The position numbers and the translations under genes were made by a program. Below are positions 33,828-45,640 of a stretch of DNA of 64,000 nt, one piece after another. The stretch's first letter is position 1, and each line of letters begins with the position of its first letter. Under the pieces are notes generated by a model that had not been told where the DNA came from, made no database searches, and saw only the letters and a program-made list of their open reading frames with translations. The stretch comes from Lineolata rhizophorae (lineage: Eukaryota > Ascomycota > Dothideomycetes > Lineolatales > Lineolataceae). The DNA is taken from assembly GCA_010093515.1 (NCBI GenBank), contig MU001681.1, forward strand, positions 951,831 to 1,015,830, read 5' to 3'.

Positions 33828-35118
33828 ATGAAGATCCCTCAAAGCTATGTCCAGAAGTGCAAGGTGGTGGCGCATGTCTTCCAGCTGCTCTTCATCTTCA
33901 TCGGCTTCTGCCTGACCATCGCCGTGTTTACTAAGGGCGGCGAGACAGGCGGGCCGTCCAAGTACTACTTTGCTTTGGTAAGTAAGAGGCGCCTCGCTTT
34001 CCCGGAGGACGCCAGTGCTGCGAGATTGAAAGAATCGTTGCTAATTTGCGCGTATTGTTGAATTGGGGCTGGCAGTGCTTCCTTACTATTCCCGGCGTCA
34101 TCTACCTCATCATGACGCCCATGTGGTCGCGCGCGCTGCGCTTCGCCAACGCGTACGCCTTCGTCGCCGTCGACGTGCTGTACACGGTACACGATTCCCG
34201 TTTCCCCTATTCTAGATCCGAGCAGCGGCGGACCGGCCCCAAAGACAATCATACAATTGAAAGTAGAGAGCATGCTTGGCTGACGGGAGAATTTGGGAAA
34301 CAGATATTCTGGTTCGCAGCCTTCATCGCGGTGGCCCTGTGGAACTCGTCCGGTATCCGCAACGGGGCTAAGGACAGGGACCTCGACGAAGACGCGGGCA
34401 ACTGCACGACCTTCAAGTACGGCTCCGAGTCGCGCTGCAACGTGAGCAAAGCGGCCGTGGGCATCGGCGTCGTCATTTTGTACGGTCTCCTTTCCCCACT
34501 GCATATTCCGCGCTCCCGTTTGGCTTGCTAACCCGCAATCTTCCCGAACCTAGCATCTTCTTCCTCCTCACCGCCGCCATCTCCTCGTACTACCTCGTCC
34601 AGTTCCGCAAGCACGGCCACATGCCCTACCAGCGCGGGCCGTCCTCGCCCGTACCGGCGCCCCTCGAAGACGGCCCCAAGGACGTCTGGTCCGCCTCGAC
34701 GCACGACCTCTCGCGCTCCGCGCCCCACGACGACGCCCTCTCGGACTCGGACGAGTCGGACTCGGGCCACGGCCCCAGCGCCGCCGGCGGCCCCGCCGGA
34801 CCCGACGACGACGAGTACGCGCTGCTGCCGCAGCAGCAGCAGCGCGGCCGCGCCCGCGGCGCCAGCGACGTCACGCATACGGAGGAGGGCGCGCATCCGG
34901 GCGTCCGTAGGGACACGTTTCCCCGGCCCGCGGCTGGTGGGTATGGGGATGGGGGGCAGGGGGCGGAGTACTCGCCCGGGGCGGGGTATAGCGCGCCCAG
35001 CGCGTTGAGTCCGGGGGGGTATGACGATTATAGGGTGGGTGGGGGAGGTAGTGGGGGGAGGGGGCCGTACGAAGAGTTGAGGGGGTCGGGAAACTATAGT
35101 TTTTCGGAGGGGAGGTGA
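33828..35118 (+). CDS. MARVEL-type four-pass membrane protein
   Basis: Four exons: 33828-33977, 34076-34186, 34304-34479 and 34554-35118, giving 333 aa. All introns have GTAAGT or GTACxx donors and CAG/TAG acceptors. The protein starts MKIPQSYVQKCKVVAHV and has four hydrophobic segments: VFQLLFIFIGFCLTIAVF, FLTIPGVIYLIM with its neighbouring residues, VAVDVLYTIFWFAAFIAVAL and VGIGVVIFIFFLLTAAISS. Between the third and fourth lies a Cys-containing extracytoplasmic loop (NCTTFKYGSESRCNVSK). This layout matches fungal MARVEL-domain proteins of the plasma membrane, some of which are linked to eisosome or membrane-compartment organisation. The last ~150 residues are a cytosolic tail rich in Asp, Ser, Gly and Pro, with a DSDESDSGHGP motif and a Gln run. 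Function in this species is inferred from family only. Confidence 0.85.
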
Positions 35119-37155
35119 GAATGGGGGGTGGGGAGCGTCGTTTCCTTTCGTTTCCTTTTTTTTGTTGTGAGGCGATGGAGGCATGACTATTGATGGAGTA
35201 CTAGCATGTTTTTGGTGCATTTTGGACAGGACTTTTCTGGATACGATCCAAAATTTACTAGAATTTCTACTGTGTATGAAATCTTTCTTCTGTTCGCAAG
35301 TCCGACTTGCGTTGGCCCAATGCTGGTGGTTCGACGGGCTTTCGGCTTGGGGAACTGGGGGTTGTGGTGTTGAAGATTTTTCCTCTTTTCGTGTCTTATT
35401 TGTGTTTTCGGTATATATGCGTTCCTAGGATGTATAGGTAAGTGTATTCAGTGTCGTCAGGTCGGTTTGCGTTCGGCGGCTCGGATTTACACAAATGTAA
35501 AACGCCTTGTAGGTGGAACTCTATTCTTATTATTATCACGGACCGATGGATTATCTAGCCCTTTCTGGCCTTCAAAAGGGTACTAAGCATTTCATTAAGG
35601 GCCAAAAGGCTACCCAAGGTTGGTTGTACGAGCTTACCGTCACTTTTTCCCCTTCTTATTCCCAAGATCCTCTTTCAGTGCGGGACAAACACATAGAGTT
35701 TGATGCCAGGTTTGAAGTAAGTTACTATTCATGCTTATCGATGGTTTTCTAGACCATATAATGTCACAATATGACTGTTTCTACGTTTTACAAGATGCCA
35801 CTCTACTAGTTTGCTAACTTGATTCGAAGATATCGTTGCTACTTCAGTACGACTACGTAGGGTCATATTCACCGCGCTATTCGACAATGCCATAAGGTTC
35901 TTTCAATCCAGAGAGCATAGGCGATATATGATCCTGATGTCAGGACAGATTCGCACATCCGTGCTAGAAGTATATGATATCACTTTATTTTGGCTCCATG
36001 GGGCCGTCCGTATATCAAGTGCTAACCAATTTTATGATTCTATGCCTGCGCTCGGACTCAGATCAAAATTTGCATTTCAGGATTTCCTCAAAATCCCGCC
36101 CTATCCCTGCGACTCCATGGATATGGTAATTAGGATGTTACCACGAAGGGCTTTTTGCTCCCCGTACGTATAACCGTTTCTAGCACATGGGCGTTCAATA
36201 CGTGCTTGGTTCTTTGGGTGCTTGCTCTACTGTACTGAGAAAATTATGGCTGTAAATCGAGGGCTTTCGCACCTACTTTGAGGCTACAAACTCCCGGCGG
36301 GTACCAAGTGGCTCTCTTCGGGACATGCCGCATATCGTAGCTCCGACATCGAGGACAGTGGCCAGCAAAGATGATGAGCTCCCTCAGAGTCATCCAGGTT
36401 AAGCTTCTATTTATGAGGGCTTGGTATGCAACTAGTATTATTCCATATCTTTCTGATTCCACGAATAAATAGCAAATAGCAGATCATGAGCTGACCTTAG
36501 TAGTTGCACATGTTCAGAACGGATCCTGCAAACGTCACATGACAGTAGAGCATCGCGGATCGTGGGCAGGCGTCAAAATCGGTGTCGAAATTGCTGAAGT
36601 GGGCAGGTCCATAGCTGGAACTAGACCTTGGCATGCTCCTTCCTAGCCTGTGCAGTTCTGGGAAGTTGCGAGTGCTAAGCTAGCGCGGGCCGTGATATCA
36701 TACCCGAAGATTTGGGTAGGAGCCGCACGTTTGGGCCAGGCAGACGCTCTTTCCGTACAAACGGTGTCAACACATGCGCACGACAGTTCGTTCCCACACA
36801 CCCTCATCATAACCTTTCTCTTCCTCTCCCTGCCACACATTCTCTTAGCCTGCATCCGCCTGGTCTACATCAGCTTGCAAACATCGCTCGCTATCGTCAT
36901 TCTCGGCATCGATACTGGCAAGCATCTTCCACTTTCTTTGCTTGGTTGCCCGCTCAAACGGCTTCTTGAAACGGATGTCGGAGTCCTTTCGCGAACGCGT
37001 CAAGCAGAGTTTGTCTCCATCTTCTCCCTTGCTCAGACGAGACGCTTATAGCTAATCGGTGCGCCTATCGCATCGTCACCTGCAGAGATTTCTGCAGCCG
37101 CCTTAACGGTCCTTATCTGCTTTGTTATCCTCCCGTGGCCGTGTCCGTGTTGGCC
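35119..37155. other. 2 kb spacer, no gene called
   Basis: Short frames (for example 35513, 35928 and 36650) show no domain or splice-linked partner. The stretch before 37156 is probably the promoter and leader of the next gene. Confidence 0.5.
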
Positions 37156-40011
37156 ATGTCGGGCCAAGCGAGCCGACGACGAGCAAGTCTAGAGCAACAT
37201 GCCCATCCGGACGATGGCGAACACGACGCAACCAAATCTCCTCCTCTTGCGCCCGTCCTTCCCGCGGAGTGGGAAACTGTCTCGGCACAGTCACGCTCAT
37301 CTTCACCCTCTGCACAAGTCGGCAATCCGGATATTCGTCCCCACATCATGTACTTGGACGACGACATTTTGCCTCCGCAAGCTCCTGTCCCCCCATTCTG
37401 GCTTACCCGTGACATCTTAGTCCTTCGAGAAGATATGAGGCCCGACGTGGTGTCGCTTGCTAGCAACACCACCACGGCTGACTACATGGGCTACAACGAC
37501 GAGCCATTGCCGGCTAGCTGTCCCAATAACTCGGGCGAGACCTATCGACACGTGCTCCGGATCTTGCTCACCCGACCGTGGTTTCGAGTCGTTGTCGACC
37601 CGAGCTATCCATGGCGCGAGGAGCCTGGCCATTGTAGAGAGGAAACCGAGTCGAAGGATACCCAGTCTACCACGGATAGCGATGCCGACAACGGTCCGGG
37701 ATGTGCAATGGTGGTCAAGGTAGACTATGACGGTGGTGACACAAGCGACGAACCGCCGTACGTGGCGAACAGGAGGGCTCAAGAACTAGATCGCCTGCCG
37801 AGCGACACGTCGGAGCTCATTTATCTAAGAGTGCCTCTTACCGAAGTTGCATTCGTCGCTAGGCTCCTCTCGTCTCAAAATCGGCGCGGTGAACTGGAAA
37901 GACGTCGGGCTATATCCGCGCCTCCGAGCGTGAATCTGACGACCACGGTACAAGCTCGACAACGGCTTGCAAACTTGAGCTTAACCGCAGAGGCGACGAA
38001 TAACACCATTGGCGTATATGGTAGGCCTAAGTCTCCAGTGGTGCCTCATAATTCCACTATGGTCGCTGCGGAGGGTCGCGAGCAAAATGGGAAGTTCGTA
38101 GCTGGAAAGGAAAACAAGGTGAGAGCCAAGCTTGATGGCAATCTTCTTGTAAATGAAGCTACTTCAGTCATTTCGACTTCCAATAAAGGTTCATCGACGT
38201 TGGATTCTGCGGATCACGAGACGCAAGACGAAGAACGAGATGCAGATAAGAACACCAACAAGCGTTCTAGCTCCGCACGTCATTCATGTTCGTCATCATT
38301 GTCACATCGTAACAATGACGATAACGGGACTAGTGGCGGTCCTAGAGACGCTGGCGGCTCATGGTCGAGGCGTGCTTTTTCGATGATTCTCAATCTAGGA
38401 ACGCATTATGACGGCCGCACGAATGTCCAAACCAGCTACGGTAGCACGAACGACCATCATAAACACAAGCTTACTACCGCCGATGATGTTTCATTTAACG
38501 CTCCGAAAACGTCCCCTACTACCAGCGCACCGCTCATTTCGGGCGTGCACACCCAGGATTTCGCGGTGGAGACCCCAACAGCAATGTCTGAAGTCCCTTC
38601 CAACTACGTCTGCCTCTCGGTCACGGAGTACTCCTCACTAAAGCACCGCCTCCACGCCGCCGAGCTTCGCAACTCGGCCGCCGTCACGGCCCTCGACGAC
38701 AAAATGGCCGAGGTCCTCGAAGCCCGCGCCCAAAAAGAGGCCAACGACAGCGCCCTGTCGAGCTTGGTGTCGTTATATGACTCGGCAGTCGAGGATATCA
38801 GCTCGGCAAAGAAGCAAATTAAGACGATCCAGCGGGAGCTCCGCGCTTTATGTATCGAGCACCGTAAGCAGCAGGAGCAGCTCGAGGCGATGGTGGAGCA
38901 CGAACGAACACGGATAGCAGACGCCATTGACGCCAACAGCGAGGCGTACCAGGCAGTGCGAGCCATAGGCGACCGGCTGGGGCGCGAGCTGCGGGCAAAG
39001 GCGGCGCTGCGAGAGGAGGTGGACAGTCTGCAGTTGCAGAAGGCGCGGCTGGAGTCGGACATCGAGGGGTTCCAAAGCGCGATGCGGATGCTGCAGTCGC
39101 TGGCGGACCGGCGCTTCGACGAGCTCCGGGAGGCGCGGTATGACTTCACCATGGCGCAGCTGGAGCGCGAGCAAGCAGAGGGGTTGCGCGTCGAGGAAGT
39201 AGCCCGCCTCGAGGCGACCCTCGACGATAAGATCGCCGAGCGGAATGACCTCGACATGCGCCTCATAGATGAGCGCCTCACCAGGGAGGACCTCGAGTTC
39301 CGCGTCGAGCGCCTCGAGCTCGAGCGCGACGACGCGCTGCTCGCACGCGACCGCGCCCGCGCCCTGCTGCAGCGCCATCGCGCCGCCGCTTCCTCGTCCT
39401 CCCTTTCCGGCAACGTTGCTTCGGCCGCCCCGTCGCTGCCGCCTCCGCCGCCGTCCTCGGACCCAGCGCAAAGTCGCGCCGATGACGTCTCCCGCCGGCA
39501 GCTCGCCGCGCAGAAAGCCCTGATCCTTCGCCACGCGCGCCGCACCCGGCGCACGGCGCGCGCCCACGTGCGCGCTCTCGCCGAGCGCGCCGCAGCGGAG
39601 TGTGAGGATGCCGCGGCGCAAAAACGCGACGCGGCGGCGGAACTGCGAGCGGCGCAGGACGACGCGGCGGAGGCGGCGCGTGTCGAGAAGGAGGCGGCGC
39701 GCGTCGAAAAGGAGGCGGTGGCGATCGGGTGGGATGCGGTGGCGTCGCTGCGCGAGGTCAAGGAGGGGTTGGTGGCGGCGGGGAGGTGGGAAGAGGGCGT
39801 GGTGGAAGGGCCGGGGGGCAGGTGGTGGGAGAGGCGGGAGGAGTGGGCCGAGGTGGTGGGGGCGTTGGGGATGGACGTCGAGGCCGGGATGGAGAGGTTG
39901 GGGAGGAGGTTGAGGACCATGGGTGGGGACGTGCAGATGGTGGAGGAGCCGGTGAGGGAGGTGCTGGGGGGCCTGTTTGCTTTGTTGGATGAAACGGAGG
40001 AGCCGTCCTAG
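37156..40011 (+). CDS. 951-aa coiled-coil protein, unknown function
   Basis: A single exon from the ATG at 37156 (MSGQASRRRASLEQH). The N-terminal ~470 residues are polar and mostly disordered but include ordered islands such as YLDDDILPPQAPVPPFWLT and YRHVLRILLTRPWFRVVVDP. From about residue 475 (CLSVTEYSSLKHRLHAAEL) to 741 the sequence is a long coiled coil rich in Glu, Arg, Ala and Leu. A Ser/Pro linker follows, then a second charged helix at residues 775-868 with HARRTRRTARAHVRAL and repeated ARVEKEA units. The C-terminus is a separate helix-rich block. No motor, kinase or kinesin-type domain is visible. It could be a structural or tethering protein; I do not recognise a family. Two long antisense frames opposite it are shadows. 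Confidence 0.7.
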   Translation: MSGQASRRRASLEQHAHPDDGEHDATKSPPLAPVLPAEWETVSAQSRSSSPSAQVGNPDIRPHIMYLDDDILPPQAPVPPFWLTRDILVLREDMRPDVVSLASNTTTADYMGYNDEPLPASCPNNSGETYRHVLRILLTRPWFRVVVDPSYPWREEPGHCREETESKDTQSTTDSDADNGPGCAMVVKVDYDGGDTSDEPPYVANRRAQELDRLPSDTSELIYLRVPLTEVAFVARLLSSQNRRGELERRRAISAPPSVNLTTTVQARQRLANLSLTAEATNNTIGVYGRPKSPVVPHNSTMVAAEGREQNGKFVAGKENKVRAKLDGNLLVNEATSVISTSNKGSSTLDSADHETQDEERDADKNTNKRSSSARHSCSSSLSHRNNDDNGTSGGPRDAGGSWSRRAFSMILNLGTHYDGRTNVQTSYGSTNDHHKHKLTTADDVSFNAPKTSPTTSAPLISGVHTQDFAVETPTAMSEVPSNYVCLSVTEYSSLKHRLHAAELRNSAAVTALDDKMAEVLEARAQKEANDSALSSLVSLYDSAVEDISSAKKQIKTIQRELRALCIEHRKQQEQLEAMVEHERTRIADAIDANSEAYQAVRAIGDRLGRELRAKAALREEVDSLQLQKARLESDIEGFQSAMRMLQSLADRRFDELREARYDFTMAQLEREQAEGLRVEEVARLEATLDDKIAERNDLDMRLIDERLTREDLEFRVERLELERDDALLARDRARALLQRHRAAASSSSLSGNVASAAPSLPPPPPSSDPAQSRADDVSRRQLAAQKALILRHARRTRRTARAHVRALAERAAAECEDAAAQKRDAAAELRAAQDDAAEAARVEKEAARVEKEAVAIGWDAVASLREVKEGLVAAGRWEEGVVEGPGGRWWERREEWAEVVGALGMDVEAGMERLGRRLRTMGGDVQMVEEPVREVLGGLFALLDETEEPS

Positions 40012-41011
40012 GAGGACCTTTTGGCGGAGTAGTGATGATGCTTGGTCTTGAGTTATTGTTTTTTTGGGCATGGGCTCTGTGCGTGCTTTGGATTTGCATG
40101 GCGAGGCGCTGTGTTGGTTCTCTTTGCGTCCTGTTTAGTTTTGTACTGGTAGGGTAGCTGCGATGCGTTGCGTGCTGTCTAGTGGTTAGGTCAGGTGGCT
40201 GGAATGTAACATATTCGTGTCAGACGTATTATCTTGGCGTTGAGCGTTGAGCAGTGGGGAGATTTTGTGGACACTTTCCTCGACTCATGGTCTAGGTCGG
40301 CGCATGGATTTTCTTTCATTCAGACTCCGTTATTATGAGGTTGGAGAGGAAGTAGAACAATTACGTAGGTAGATATCGCGGTTGTGGGAGTACTAAGATA
40401 AGTTCTGAAGATTTTCTAGTAGAGCTACTAAGGGGTTTACTGTGGCTAGCGAGAGGTAGGCAGGATAGAATCCGGTTATGTGGGCATTTGCGACGATGGT
40501 AATAATAGAAGCGTTGATTGAAACAGCACGTTCGAGTTGGGATTACGCCGTAATTTCATATCCTAATTGTGTATATGGCTTGGCAGCGCTTGTTTATAAG
40601 AAAGGAACTACTATTTTGACGGTGCTGCCACACGAATTGTGTAAGGAAGATGGGAAGGAGCCTTGAGTCTTCGACTCGACAGAAGTGTTATGACACAGCG
40701 GCCGGATCTCTTGCGGCTCTATTATGTTGCGTCTGCTGTAGAAATAATTCAGCACATCACGTTCAAGACATTGAATGTCCAATATATATAGAGAACTAGT
40801 ATTATCTGTACAGCTATGTAAAAGGTTCTGATAAAAGGATTAAAGAATGACGTGAAACGAAACAAAACAGCAAATGAGAGTATGCAAGATGCCGCTAAAG
40901 ATGAGACAACAACGCCCAACAAATGCAGTCTACCGTCTATCCCAAAAGAGAGTCATGCAACCATCACATCAGCCGTGAAAGATGCTCCGCGAACAAAAAC
41001 AATCCACCCCC
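40012..41011. other. convergent 3' spacer
   Basis: The 1 kb between two convergent genes holds only short frames. No structural RNA or repeat was seen. Confidence 0.5.
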
Positions 41012-41701
41012 TTAATTGCACACATCCCCCTCAGTCGAGCACCCCTTGAACCCGTTCCTACACACGTAATAGTTCCCGTACCCCGCCGGACACGTGCCCC
41101 AGAAGCGCTTGCCCCCACCGCACACCTCGGCGTAGCTCTCGGGAGGAGCGCACCCCACGTAGCCGCTCTCGCACACGCCGTCCGCGACGTACACGGCGCC
41201 GGCCGGGCACGCGCCGACCGGGGAAGACTCCGCGGGCGGCTCGGGCGCGGCGTCCTCGCCGTTGGCGCCGTCGCCGCCGTCGCTCGGCGGCGGAGGGCTC
41301 GTGGCATCGTCGTCGTCGCAGTCGTCGGGGCCCGGCGCGGGCGCGGGCGCGGGCGTCGGCTCGGGCGCGCTAGGCGCGGCGTCGCAGACGGCGGCGTCGG
41401 TCGTGCAGCCGGCGAAGAAGGTGACGCCGGAGGCGTCGGCGCACGAGCGGAAGGCGCCGTAGGCCCCGCAGTCATTGTAGAAGCGGCGGGGGCCGTCGCA
41501 GGCGGTGGCGCGGTCGGCGGGGGAGATACAGCCGACGAAGCCGCTGGTGCAGGTCGAGGGGCCGAGGTAGACGGTGTTGGCCGGGCAGGAGGTGGAGGGG
41601 TCGTAGGCGCGGCGGAGGAAGGAGTTGGTGGTGGCGAGGGGGAGGGAGTGCGCGAGGGTGGCGAGAGAGGCGGCGGTGGTGAGGGCCGTGAGGAAGTGCA
41701 T
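41012..41701 (-). CDS. secreted protein with two 8-cysteine modules
   Basis: A single exon of 229 aa. A signal peptide (MHFLTALTTAASLATLAHS) is followed by LRR at residues 29-31, a possible Kex2 cleavage site. Module 1 has C39, C51, C58, C68, C78, C87, C99 and C106. Module 2 has C165, C177, C184, C194, C204, C214, C221 and C228, one residue before the stop. Spacing is C-x11-C-x6-C-x9-C-x9-C-x8/9-C-x11/6-C-x6-C, and both modules share CP-A-x-x-VY, SG[FY]VGC and RF[YW]. They are joined by an acidic, Pro/Ala-rich linker containing one extra Cys (C128). There is no transmembrane segment or GPI signal, so the protein is probably released. Small cysteine-rich secreted proteins in fungi are often effectors or wall-associated; that role is inference. 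Confidence 0.8.
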   Translation of the reverse strand: MHFLTALTTAASLATLAHSLPLATTNSFLRRAYDPSTSCPANTVYLGPSTCTSGFVGCISPADRATACDGPRRFYNDCGAYGAFRSCADASGVTFFAGCTTDAAVCDAAPSAPEPTPAPAPAPGPDDCDDDDATSPPPPSDGGDGANGEDAAPEPPAESSPVGACPAGAVYVADGVCESGYVGCAPPESYAEVCGGGKRFWGTCPAGYGNYYVCRNGFKGCSTEGDVCN

Positions 41702-43389
41702 TTTGGAGACGGTCGGTTTGGTGTGGTTGAGTGAGTGAGGAGGGTTTGAATGTATGGAGTGAGGGCTTGGAAAAACGATTGAAGTTTTGCGGACGATGAA
41801 GAGAAAGTAGACTGAAATTGAACAGATGAAGACTGCTTAAATGCTCAACGAAAGTGGAAAGGTAAATAAAGAAACGATAGGAAACAGAACCAAGGAAATA
41901 GACTAGGAAATAGGAGACTTTTTCTCGTGATGTTTGCTGCAGATGATGTTCTTTGGACTTGGGAGCTCGCTTTATTTTATGCATGCCGACCGCCGCAGCA
42001 ACCACGGGACCAGCGTTGCAGTTGCATCACCTATCGTCAACTATCCGTAGTGTCGTCGATGGGGCTGTGGTGCGTCTTACCGCTCAAGCTTGCCTACTGT
42101 GCTGTACATTCAGCTTGGCTATGCGGCATGCGCGCCTAACCTTTCTCAGCCCCCGGCCTGATACGGCTGCCAAGACCTGAACTCTCGTCCGAGAGGTTAG
42201 TGCCCGGGCATTCTGGCCTATTAGAAGCCCGACACGGCAGGATAGCATTAAAATAAGCATATTCAGCGAGCTTGTCGTAGTACATACATAGTTAAGGGCG
42301 GACCGGTTTGTTTGCACCGCCGCACGCTCTCGCGAGGTCGGCGATTGAAGCCAGTGGAAGCTTGCTTCGTTCGTCGTCTCGTAACAAAGAGCAAACTTGG
42401 AATTGCTCCTCGAGCTGATTGCCGTGAATGTTCCGACTTCCTGGCAATGTTGGCGGAGTCCGAAGGCGCTACGCTGCTGCTTCTCGACTTTTAGCTGTCC
42501 ACCGGCGGCCGTTCCGAGGGTCGACATGACGGTTTCAGGCCCCGTCGTGTCTTCTCGTGGCGAGCAGCCCATGCCGTGCGCTTTGTGATCCGGCGCGAGC
42601 GAGAAGTGGGCGGTGGCTAAGGCCAAGGGCTGAGGGCTGATCCCGGCGCAAGTCGCCAGGGGCGTCACGTGCAAGCCGAACGACGCCGGGCGCGAGGCAG
42701 AAAGTCGGACCGGCCCTCGCGCCCTCCCGACTGCAACCTCGTCGCTTCTACCTTCCGGCGCCGGTGCCCATCTGACACGATGCTACCTTGACGGCGCCCA
42801 AGCGTACCGTGTTCGTTCCCGACATTTCAGCCTCGCAGTGTTTGTGTGTACTACTACTCCGTACGTCCGTACGCAAAAGCGGTGTTGCCGTGGCTTGCTT
42901 GCCCGCGCATGACCGCGGTCTCAGTCTTTGTGGCGCACTGCCTGTGCGCCATGGCGCTCCGGAAATGGTGATCGTGAAGCGAACATCACGTTGGCGTCCG
43001 TGATAGATTACAGGGATACTCAGCTCTTGGGTTACCTAGATTCATTCTGCGTATCCTCTGTATGAATTTCGAGAGTACTCCGTAGACAACCCTTTCTGCA
43101 GCAAATTTCCCACGTACCTCTTGCTCCAGAGTCTAATCATATTTCTTTTGCTGTAGTCGAATAGGGGTGCGGCTCGTATTTCACGAGTGTGCGTGTTTTA
43201 GGCGAAGCCAATTTCCACGACCTGGGCAAGCGAGCGGACGGCAGGCGCCGCTCTCATGTGCGCCAAGGTCTACGGCGCTTTGGAGAGATCGCCATTGGTC
43301 TTGCGATGCTGCCAATCGCGCCACCAACGGACCCTTTGACGAGGGATGGCATGCTTTCTAGGAACTCGACTCTGAGGGCTTAGAGCACC
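41702..43389. other. 1.7 kb spacer
   Basis: The minus-strand leader of the secreted protein is CT/CA-rich, with a TTTAA element at about 41836-41843. The rest holds short frames only. Two copies of a TACTCCGTA motif occur at 42855 and 43076. Confidence 0.5.
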
Positions 43390-45640
43390 ATGACCCGATC
43401 TGCCATTTTCGCCCTTGCGGGGTTGCAAACCCTCATAAGTTGCGGGCTTTCCGCAATCACGGAGACTGTCGTGAGTTGCTTCGTCGTCCTTGAAGCTGTT
43501 CTCCCCCTCCCCTCGTGGCTAACAGCACGGGTCAAGCCGTCATTCCGGCCTTTGTCGCCCTTACATCAGACTGAACTAGCCGACGAAGGAGTGGTTATCG
43601 CAAAAACAAGATGGCAGGATTGGCAACCATCACGGCGGCGCCCGCCATGGCTACGACTGCTATGGACCCATCGGCTTCCATGGTCACTGAACTGAGGCCG
43701 CGCGCTGACTGCAGTGTAAGTTCAGGGATTAGACATCTAATGTCTAATACCCTACTGCGACTTCTCATTAGGATTTCTCGGTAGCTAATGCATCTTGTAG
43801 TATGACTACTACTATTCCTTCACGCAGTGCGATGATCTCAGAGCATTCGACGACTACGCGACCCAGGCCGGTGTGTGTTACAGCCAATACGATTTCTATG
43901 ATTACGACTACAACCCCTACGATGACTACGACGAGGAGACGACCAATGACTATCTCGATTGTGTTTGTCCGTCCTACATGGAATGGATGTCATCGTACTC
44001 GGCTTGCGCACAAACGGCAGCGGGCGGAAGGTACGCGGACTGCGTTGATGGTAGGCACCTATCGGTAGAGCAGTTGATCACGCCTTCTTACCCTTCACTA
44101 GGTTGGATTTTCGACTATTATGATGATTACGTTTGTACCGACTACGACTACACCCCCGCCGGGGCCGATGCCCGTACCACGAGGACTTCAGTGCCCTCTC
44201 CCAGCCTTGTCCGCGCTTCGACAACACCTGTTACCAGAATCCCAACCATCAGCCATTCTCCCATTCCTTCCTACAGCTCGTCGGCCAGCCTCCTAAAGGG
44301 ATACTGTAGCACTCTGGAATTTGCGCTCATGAAAGATGGTGGAGCCGGCACGGCGTATTGGGCTCCCGCTCTCGGTTGTAATGCGAAGAAGCCGGACTGC
44401 TGTCCATATGCAGTCCAAACGCCGGAGCCGGTAGGGGCTGAAGGCAACGAGGCGAATCCGACTGCCCAGCAAGCCAGTCTGGCGTTTGATGTTTCAGCGA
44501 GTGACAGCAGCGAGGAGAAGCTTGCCGAGTGCCCCAAGGATTATACCTCAATCTCAGGAGGGTGTTGTCCTTCGTAAGTTTCTCCGCATACGCAACCCTC
44601 TCTTTCACATCTTTCGAGTTTCCTGCTCTTTGCTAACGCGCCGTCAAAACCCCAGTGGATACGCCCTATGGAACCAGAAGGTCGGCGCTGCCACTCCGTG
44701 CTACTCATCCCTCTCTTCCAACAAATCCCCGCCGCCAATCCCCGTTGTGGTCTCCGACGCCGATGCCACAACCGAATCCGTCGGCCTCCCCACGGGCAGC
44801 ACGCCCACCTCTGCCATCGTCAACATCGTCTACGCCATCCAATTCCCCGTCCGCTCGCAAGACGCGCTCTCCACGGGCGCCAAAGCCGGCATCGGCGTCG
44901 GCGCCACCCTCGGCGGCATCGCGCTCGCGTCGCTCATCTTCGGGGTGTGGTGGCTCCTACGGCGCCGCAAAGGCCTCGCCGGCGGAACGAAGGCGTCGTC
45001 GTCGGCGACCTCGTCCAACCCGAGCGCCACCCCGGGCGTCATGTCGCCAACCACAGCCCCGACGCCGATGCCGGGCCCCGCCATGCAGGCCCCGCCACCC
45101 GTGCCCATGGCGCAGGCGCCCACGTGGTCCACCAATCCGCCATCCCCGCCCCAGCGCCACCACCAGCCCGACCTTTACCCCGGACGCGTGTCGCCCGTCT
45201 CCGCCGTGTCCGCGGACCAGCCCCCGCGGCACGAGATGTCCGCGCCGCCGCCGGGCCAGCCGGGCCAGCCGCTCCACGCGCCCGGACCGATCGGCTACGC
45301 GGCGGCGACGGCGCCCGGCCTGCCGCAGCTGCCGGAGCAACAGCCGCAACAGTACCAGTATCCGCAGTATCAGTATCCCGGCCCGCAGGCGCTCCCGCAG
45401 ATGATGCCGCAGATGGTGCCGCAGGGATACGCGGCACCTGCGCAGCAGCCGGCCGGCCCTGCGGCGGCGTTAGCGGCGGCGCCGTGGCAGGGTGGAGGGA
45501 TGGGCCCCGGTCCGGTGTCGTCTGGGCCCGGGGCGCCGGGAGTAGCGGGCCCTGGCGCGGCAGGTACGGCTAGGTTAGGATCGAGTGTGGAAATGCAGGG
45601 TACGGTTGCGCCTGTCAGGCAGGAGTTGCAGGGGCAGTGA
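43390..45640 (+). CDS. single-pass cell-surface glycoprotein with Pro/Gln-rich cytosolic tail
   Basis: Modelled as four exons, 43390-43470, 43611-43715, 43801-44573 and 44656-45640, giving 647 aa. Exon 1 encodes a signal peptide (MTRSAIFALAGLQTLISCGLS). The first intron's acceptor (AAG just before 43611) is the weakest call. The ectodomain is Tyr/Asp-rich near the start (YDYYYSFTQCDD, then YDYDYNPYDDYDEE), with paired cysteines, a Ser/Thr-rich stalk, and a C-terminal cysteine block (GCNAKKPDCCPYA and, across intron 3, SGGCCPSGYALWN). A transmembrane helix at about residues 396-420 (AGIGVGATLGGIALASLIF) is followed by RRRK. The cytosolic tail of ~225 residues is rich in Pro, Gln, Ala and Gly, with repeated QYQYP units. 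This arrangement is typical of fungal wall-spanning sensor-like proteins; no WSC or other named domain is evident. Confidence 0.75.

Noticed and set aside
38604-40071. Two long minus-strand frames (438 and 407 codons)
   Set aside because: Antisense to the coiled-coil gene; their Ser/Arg- and Leu/Arg-rich makeup mirrors the Glu/Ala/Arg codons of the sense strand.
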